Shown in pieces: positions 57,663 through 64,000 of a stretch of DNA of 64,000 nucleotides. The stretch lies in the NCBI GenBank assembly GCA_003996215.1, contig QJPP01001803.1:124001-188000 (forward strand), given 5' to 3'. The stretch is from Jaltomata sinuosa. Its lineage: Eukaryota > Streptophyta > Magnoliopsida > Solanales > Solanaceae. The position numbers were made by a program, and so were the translations under genes. Numbering within the stretch: the first letter of the stretch is position 1; the number at the start of each line of letters is the position of its first letter. The notes under the pieces are model-generated. The model did not search any database. It saw nothing but the letters and a program-made list of their open reading frames with translations, and was not told the DNA's origin.

Positions 57663-59311
57663 AGTCTGCATCCATGGATTGTGAGCCAAAACCAAAACAA
57701 AATCTAAGAAGGGTGGAATACAACAAATTAGAAAGCAAAGTAGGTGTCTGTTGTCTTGTGCGGACCACACGCGAAACGCAGTAGGAAGAGTGCGTGTCGC
57801 ATGTGCTGTCGCATAAGCCAACAGAACCTTCAAGAAATTATTCTACTGAGAAGCGACGCCTTGTGAGACCCGCACGTCAAGATTTATGCATCGTATGTGA
57901 AATGCACAAAGGCACAGTTGGAATTTTTGGTTCCTTGTGTTCTTGTGAGTTACACATATGATCCATAGAGCAAGAAGTGGTTTAGCACTTAGCACCACAC
58001 ACAACCAATTAACAATAACAAGGGGGGAAAAGGGGGTTCATGACCATAACTTCCGGGTACTCAGACTTTCCCAGATTTCCATTAACACATAACCAACAAG
58101 AAAGTACTCAATGACTTCCCTTAAGATGGAAGTTACCCCGTCTATCATCGAGAACATCAAGACCTCCTTGCAACAATGGGAACTAATAGCATATCAACAA
58201 TTAACCTCCTCCCCACACAATATCATACAACCCAACTAGATTTTCAATAAGGATCATGGGCATACAATCAGCAACATTCAACCTCAATCATCAATTATCA
58301 ATCAAAACCTCATGACTACCGATGACTTCCTCTTAAGAACGACGTCACCCAATCTATCATCGGACCAAATTAAGCACTAGTCACAAGTGGGTTACTCATA
58401 CTTCACCCCATCACAAATATTAAGGCTAAACATTACTACCAATCAACATGCATAGTTAAGATTTACAATCTACCAAGTTGATATAAGAGAATTCATCATT
58501 ACAACTCAAAATTGGGGACCCAAAATTTTTGGATCTCGCCTAAAATCAACATGGCCAATCTACTAAGCATGCTTCACAATATGAGTTTCCAGAAATCATA
58601 AAAACAACTATTTAACATCGGAGAACTTACGACAAGTGAAAATTATGAAGGGAAGAACAAAAATTTAAGCTTTTTGAATTCCAACAATGGTGACCCACAA
58701 GACGTCCCGGAGAATAACAGTGGTGAGATGGAGAAGATTGGGTGAGAAGAGGAGAAGATTTTGTGGGAGTTTGAGGGGCTTGAAGAGAATTTTGGTGGAG
58801 GATTTTGAGAGTTGTGGAGAAAGATAGTGGAAAAAGAAGAGAGAGAGGCGGTTTTAAAAGAAAAAGAAGAAGAAAGGTTGGTCGGGTCATCTCTGGGTCA
58901 GATCAGTCAATGGGTTAGGTAAATTAAAAATTCAAATCTACCTCTTGTGAGCCACAACATGCAATTCACACCAGGAAAGGTGCGGACCACATGGCATATC
59001 GCACATGCCCCATTTTCTCCCCTAGGTTTGCCCATGCATCTGTTTTCTTATGCGATAGAGGTACGACGAGCACTTGGGCTTGTGCGGTCTGCACAGCCAA
59101 ACGCATGTCACCTCCATTTTTTCAATTTTCCTCCAGGCCGTCTGTTTTGGTATGCGATTGGCTGCGCGACACACATAATTGCTTGTGCGGTCCGCACAGT
59201 CCACTGCACGACATCTTTTTACCTTTCTTTCCCTTTGTGAGTTCTCCATTCCATTCATTCCCTACTGAACATCAAAAATAACAAATAATAACCAAAAATA
59301 AAGAAAGAAAG
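57663..59311 (-). repeat. Element D spacer, antisense
   Basis: It contains GTGCG-GTC-CGCAC (59185-59197), decayed relatives near 57765-57815, 58978-59000 and 59070-59090, and GATAGATT modules at about 58110-58155 and 58325-58365. The modules and palindromes occupy the same relative places as in N. No accepted ORF. Confidence 0.6.
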
Positions 59312-59327
59312 TTGGGTTGTCTCCCAA
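59312..59327 (-). ncRNA. Post-ORF RNA hairpin, element D
   Basis: In the antisense reading TTGGG-AGACAA-CCCAA forms five pairs; the loop has one change. The upstream word GCCGTAATGTTAAATCA is conserved (59333-59352). It follows the shortened gag. Confidence 0.52.
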
Positions 59328-59399
59328 GCAGCGCTTGATTTAACATTACGGCACAATGATATTACCTCAATCCTCATTTATTTTTGGGGTTATTGACGG

Positions 59400-60700
59400 T
59401 GTCACTAGGCAGCGTTCCCTTCATCCGTGGCTTCATTTGGCTTGATAAGTGGGTCATTTAGTCCTCAAGGTGTTTGATCGAAGAACTATGGGAGCTCACT
59501 ATTTGGTGAAGTGTAGAAACCTCACTTTTTAGCTCACTCACTCCCGTGTTTATCATATCCACGTTCTTAAGATCCAAGGATAGCATGTCCTCTATCTTGG
59601 ATTGGCCGAGATTGCTTGTACCAGTTTGGTAGAGGGAATTAGATTTATTTGGGGGGATGTAAGGATTCGAGCTCCGCTGGTTGAAGCGACCACTATCCTT
59701 ATATCTTTCACGGCAATTACCTTCTCTCTCTTTATCTCTAATCCTACCTTGATTCTCTTCCCTTGGGCGATAATACCCGGGATGAGAACTCGCTGACACG
59801 TAGCATAGCTTACCATCAACCTCAGTCATAAACTTCACATCATTCACCTTAATCTATGATGTACTCACTGCATTCACCTTCTTAACACAAGCTCCCATCA
59901 CATGCTTGGCCATCAAATCAATTTGAGTCATCATTTTTGCCAAAGCTTTATCTCCCTCCTCATCTTTCTTTCTCATTTCATTTGTTAGGATTGTTGATTG
60001 TGTTCCCAGAGTTGGCACATCCGCTTCTCTTGTATACCAATCTTGATGATTTTCATAATTTTCTCCAACAAAGTCGAGGCTATGAGAAACTCCAAGTCCG
60101 TGAAGGTACCACCTCCAAGATTATCAGCCACCAATTTTTTCATAGAGTTTAATGACTGGTAGAATCTTTGGAGAAGCACATTGTCTGAAAACTCATGGTT
60201 TGGACACAAGAGAAGCTTCTTCTTGAATCGTAGCCAAAATTCATGAAGAGGCTCGTCCGGGAGCTGCCTAAAGTTTGTAATATCATCTTTTAACTTTATC
60301 ATCGATATATAGGAGAGAATCTCGAGGTAAATGCCATAACCAACTCAACCCAAGATGTGATAGAGTCATTCAGTAATTCTTCCAACCACGCTGTGGCTTC
60401 CCCTGTCAAGGAGAAAAGGAAGAGGCACAATCAGATGGATTCTTGGAAAATATGTTGATAGATGAACGGTTGGCAAATTTCTAAGAAATTCTGAATGTGC
60501 CGGTTGGAATCTTCATGGGCAGCTCCACCAAATAAGCCCTTCATCTAAATCAGGTGGAGCATGGTGCTTGTCACGTGAAAGACAATATTTCCCACCATGG
60601 AGGGTAAGCGGATTGCACCTACACCTCCGTGCATCATAGGCTCAATACCGTTGGCGTTGTCGAAGCTGCCAATGCTCTCATTGTCATTGGCTTCTTCCAT
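59400..60700 (-). pseudogene. Element D gag, broken, protease deleted
   Basis: ATG at 60700 opens MEEANDNESIGSFDNANG, seven bases after an acceptor-like GAGCAG (AG at 60709-60708), which is why I choose it. GVGAIRLPSMVGNIVFHVT follows, with an in-frame TAG after TMLHLI. The capsid core is at 60302-59985 (ITNFRQLPDEPLHEFWLRFKKK) and the helical C-terminal part at 59847-59458 (HQIVSSHSSSIKHLED). After the MKGTLPSDT-like end (antisense MKGTLPSDTVNN region, about 59430-59395) it jumps to the post-ORF hairpin, so protease is gone. Confidence 0.82.
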
Positions 60701-60803
60701 TGCTGGCCTGCTCAATCAACACACAAAAATTAAAAAGTAAAAGAAAACAAATACTCTCAAGTTGACTTCACAACAACAATCAAAAACTAGCTAATACTCA
60801 AGT

Positions 60804-60820
60804 CTCCAGCAACGGCGCCA
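60804..60820 (-). other. Element D primer binding site, tRNA-Asp type
   Basis: In the antisense reading TGGCGCCGTTGCTGGAG matches the tRNA-Asp complement at 15 of 17 positions. It lies four bases inside the LTR end. Confidence 0.88.
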
Positions 60821-61594
60821 TTTTTGATAAATGCTCAAATCGTGCTCTCCAAGTAGGAGTCCATGGTGATCCGTAGTCAAAACAAAATTTATAAACTCCC
60901 AACGGATGTTGGGGTCATACCCAGGGACCTGATTTAGCTAGAGAGAGATTGTGCGAAGTGATTTTAAAGTGAGAGTAGTTGTTCAACAAAACTAAAGCAA
61001 TAAACTGGGGGGAATTGGGAAAGTTGTCACTACTAACTAAATTCAATAAAAAGCGATAAAATCAAGATGGGTGTACCAATAATAACTAGATGACTAGGGG
61101 TGCATTTTCGATGGGGCATTCGCTATAGGATAGGGTAATCACTAATTCACTTAAAGTTTCACCTATTGACACGGGTAGCATTGGTTATGGGTGTGGAATG
61201 TTATCTCTCGATCAACATCCCTATATCCGATGATTTTTGTAAGAACATCATTCGGTGTACTAAATAACCAAGCAACATTTGCTTGGGGAGGTCGTCCTAT
61301 CTCTAGCTCGAACTCTTAAATGGGAGATTCGGCGATTGGAGCTATGTCTAGCCTCCAATCTAAAAGGATTCCCAAGTACCCACTAGCAATTTCACATCCA
61401 TAACTACAAAATTCTCTCTCGAGCAATTACATAGCCAAGTAAGGTAAATTCATGTTTGCAACCAAATTTTTTAGATTAAAACATGGTGAAATTACTAGAC
61501 CCATATCAGATAAGAAATTATAAAAGTTAATTAACAACACCCACACCCATTAGCTAAGCACCCATCATCAATACACCCCTAAACAAGAGAAATT

Positions 61595-61664
61595 ACCCAC
61601 TCATAGAAGGGGGAGAAGATATACCAGCTTTACCCACTCATAGAAGGGGGAGAAGATATACCAG
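61595..61664. repeat. 37-bp tandem duplication in element D LTR
   Basis: ACCCACTCATAGAAGGGGG begins at 61595 and again at 61632, with the two copies identical through ATACCAG. It probably arose by slippage. Confidence 0.85.
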
Positions 61665-61868
61665 TTGGGTAAATCATATTCCCATCCATTGTAGTTGCTT
61701 CTCAATTTGTAGAGTCAAATTAGGCACACAATTTGTTAACCAAAAGATTAGATTGAAAACCCTCTTTCAATGGAGATGGAGAAAATATTTAAAAGCCAAA
61801 AATATCTCCAAGTTCTCTATCTGAAATTCTCTGCAAAAATTGTATATACAAAATAAGCCCAAAATTGC

Positions 61869-61876
61869 CTTTTATA
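61869..61876 (-). promoter_or_regulatory. TATA box of element D LTR
   Basis: In the antisense reading TATAAAAG within ACATATAAAAGGC lies directly downstream of the palindrome cluster, as expected for U3. Confidence 0.55.
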
Positions 61877-62367
61877 TGTTCCCAAATCATCACATAAATT
61901 TAGGACAAAATTTCCCTTAGGTGGTGTGTGATGCAACGTGCGGTTTGCATGTTGCAGTGTGCGCATCGCACACTTACTTCAGATTGACTAGTGATTTCAG
62001 CCGCATAGGTAAGCTTTGTGCAAAGGTGGTGCATTTTGCACCATGGGATGTGCGTGTCGCATGGAGACCACACTCCTTAGCAAAATATTCAGTCATCTTT
62101 GCAGCTTCATACGGAGGAGGTGCGAACCGCACCTCGGCTTGTGCGTGTCGCACAACCACTGCACCTCCTGGCAGATTCTCTAGCTTTTCTCAACTCTTCC
62201 CACTTAGCTACTTTTTGTCCCTTTTTGGGTCCATATCCTTATTTTTCTTATTCTATATAAAGTACCTACATATACATCAATAAAGGCCATAAGAAACTCT
62301 AAATCGATTCAAAACATAGCAATAATTCATGGATATAGGCTCAATAAGTTGGTAGATTACCGACTCA

Positions 62368-63624
62368 ACCCTGGGTGCCCAGAGTTCAGGAGCGCAGCCT
62401 GCTACTACGGCTCCCCGTGAAGAGGTTATTCTGGTCCCATCAGCTGCATAACCTCTTGCTCCTCGCCCTGCTAAGACAAAGTCAGAGCAAAAGGTGTTGG
62501 GTAGATTTTTGAGATTAGCACCTCCCAAGTTTGCTGGTACTTCTGGACAGAACCCACATGACTTTATTACTACCTACAAGGAGATGTTGCATCATTTAGG
62601 TTTATTGGAGACTCATGGGGTTGGATATACTACCTATCAGTTAGAGGGCCCATCAAAGTTATGGTGGAGGGCACAAGTTGCTTGCATACCACCATCGTGA
62701 CCTCATTTGACTTGGTCTGAGTGTTATGAGGCCTTTATTGCTAAGTTGTTTCCTCAGAGTGATCGTGAGTGTCACCGGGAGAAGTTTACTAGGCTTAGGC
62801 AGGGGCACATGTCTGTACCTGAGTATGAGACCCGTTTCCATCAGCTTTCTCCATTTGGGGCTATGATCATTCCTATTAAGCCAGACAGGGTTCACAGATT
62901 TATTTAGGGGTTGCAGATAGAGATGAGAGAGCCAGTCAAGATATTAGTTGTTAGTGGTCGATCTTTTCATGCTATTGCAGATTATGACCGTACTTTGGAG
63001 GACTTGCATCGACATGATCAGGGGGCTAGGGATAAGAGGCCTTATTATCAGGGTAGCTTTAGTGGTTCTCGATAGGCTGGTAGAGGTTCGGGCTAGTGGG
63101 ATCTGGATCATCAGCCACAACAGCATCAGTGTCAGACTAGTAGACCTATTCAGGCTTAGCTTCAGAATTCGGGTAGTTCTCAGTTTGAGCAGGGGCAGTC
63201 TTCGAGGGGTACTACTTCTGGGGCATCAGGTTGGCGTGGACATATAGGTTCAGCTGGTTCATCTCGATAGGGTAGGCCATCAGGGTCCTGCTATTATTGT
63301 GGTATTAGCGATCACTACGCCAGGGATTGCAACCAGTGGGGTTCAGCTTGCTATAATTGTGGTGTCGTTGTCCATTTATCTATAGATTTCCCCCAGAGGG
63401 GTACATTTTAGCCCACAGCTCAGCCGGCTCAACCCATGCGAGCAGTTCAACCACCAGTTAGAGGGTGTGGTGGTCAGGAAAGAGGTGGTGCCCCACGTGG
63501 TAGAGAAGGTGGTAGGGATAACGGTCAAACAAGTGGAGGTCTTCATAAGTTTTACACGGTCCCTGGGAGATCAGAGGCAGAGGCCTCAGATGTTGTGATC
63601 ACATATACGATTTCAGTGTGCCAT
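62368..63624 (+). pseudogene. Second chromovirus gag, 5' truncated and broken
   Basis: Homology begins mid-gag at about 62370. 62494-62700 reads LAPPKFAGTSGQNPHDFITT and KLWWRAQVACIPPS, then a TGA. 62707-62907 reads LTWSECYEAFIAKLFPQSDR and LRQGHMSVPEYETRFHQL, then TAG. Zinc knuckle 1 (63289-63330, CYYCGISDHYARDC) keeps the CCHC spacing; knuckle 2 (63349-63390) has lost its last Cys. The clade is Tekay/Del-like. No LTR or primer site is present, so it is a fragment. Confidence 0.87.
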
Positions 63625-64000
63625 TAGTCTGCTTTGGCTTTGTTTTATCCTGGATCTACTTTTTCATATGTATCCGCCTACATTGTGATATATTTGGGGT
63701 TGTCTAGTGAGACGTTATCTATGCCTGTTTCTGTTTCGACCCCTGTAGGAGATTCTTTAATAGTGGATTAGATTGTGAGATCGTGTATGATATCTGTTGG
63801 TGATTCGGAGACTTAGGGTGATTTGATAATCCTTGATATGCTAGATTTTGATGTGATATGTGGCATGGACATGTTATCCCCTCACTGTGCAGTTTGGGAT
63901 TGTTATGCTAAGACCATTACCATAACCAAGCATGGTGCATCCCTGGTTATGTGGCAGGGTTCTATTAGCCGCGCACCATCTAGGATCATCTATTGTCTTC
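63625..64000 (+). pseudogene. Second chromovirus protease, running off the window
   Basis: It follows gag in the same frame. ALALFYPGSTFSYVS has Tyr (codon 63646-63648) where the family has the catalytic Asp of DPG or DSG, so the enzyme would be inactive. LIILDMLDFDVICGMDMLS matches the conserved domain end. Two in-frame TAGs interrupt it (about 63768 and 63814). The RT presumably follows beyond 64000. Confidence 0.85.

Larger units (their letters stand above)
56620..62367 (-). mobile_element. Element D: antisense N-like element, rearranged
   Basis: Reading leftward: LTR (62367-60825), tRNA-Asp primer site, gag, hairpin, spacer, start of the extra ORF, tail. Protease is deleted after the gag end, most of the extra ORF is deleted, and the left LTR is missing because element C's LTR abuts at 56619. 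The gag is closer to N than to C. Confidence 0.82.
60825..62367 (-). repeat. Element D LTR, antisense
   Basis: It runs leftward from about TGAGTCGGTAATC (62367) to TTATCA (60825), about 1.54 kb. U3 carries a dense palindrome cluster at 61930-62155, including three perfect GTGCG-N3-CGCAC sites, then the TATA box. A 37-bp tandem duplication lies at 61595-61664. The start is at or near the true LTR end and abuts chromovirus gag sequence. Confidence 0.82.

Noticed and set aside
62277..62528. 83-aa antisense ORF across the element D LTR and chromovirus boundary
   Set aside because: Spans a junction between two unrelated repeats; chance frame.
1..64000. CRISPR arrays, operons, tRNA genes, centromere satellite
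   Set aside because: No regularly spaced repeats with unique spacers, no tRNA-like folds recognised, no short satellite array; the repeats present are retroelement parts.

Overview
The window is plant nuclear DNA made almost entirely of nested, decayed LTR retrotransposons. I found no intact host gene, tRNA, rRNA or CRISPR array. The element types (Tekay/Del-like chromovirus with a tRNA-iMet primer site; Athila/Tat-like Ty3/gypsy elements with tRNA-Asp primer sites) and a short insert resembling plant mitochondrial cox2 point to a dicot. The style of the elements suggests Solanaceae, but that is an inference. Coding regions carry frequent stops and frameshifts, often TAG or TGA where the family has CAG or CGA, as expected of old methylated heterochromatin.

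Layout, left to right. 1-661 is the 3' tail of a non-autonomous Athila/Tat-like family, here called N. 662-9644 is an N LTR split by a complete but dead chromovirus (874-8915, with a decayed 5-bp target duplication). 9645-17665 is an N internal region: primer site, gag, protease, RNA hairpin, long spacer, extra env-position ORF, tail. 17666-19063 is the next N LTR, cut short and joined head-to-head to an inverted segment (19064-26574). That segment holds an antisense extra ORF, two antisense protease pieces, three spacer copies and a mitochondrial insert. 26575-26919 is an antisense LTR fragment. 26920-42428 is a second, highly similar copy of 11029-26574, so the region contains a direct duplication of about 15.5 kb. 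42432-56619 is element C, a potentially autonomous relative with gag, protease, RT, RNase H, integrase and the same extra ORF, now full of breaks. 56620-62367 is element D, an antisense N-like element. 62368-64000 is a truncated chromovirus gag and protease.

How the parts work together (inference): C encodes the full polymerase set. N and D carry only gag, partial protease and the extra ORF, so any past mobility of N would have needed enzymes supplied by something like C. Three features recur and are not explained by the usual LTR-element plan. (1) An RNA hairpin with constant loop AGGCAA and a compensating stem change follows the main ORFs. (2) Clusters of CG-rich palindromes lie in LTRs and in the internal spacer: GTGCG-N3-CGCAC in N and D, ATGGGCGT/GACGCCCGT words in C and in the unrelated chromovirus. 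In the chromovirus, C and D a TATA-like box follows directly. (3) A repeated GATAGATTGGGTGAYGTC stem-loop module occupies the spacer before the extra ORF. With the AG acceptor-like site just before that ORF's ATG, these suggest that the extra ORF has its own expression system.
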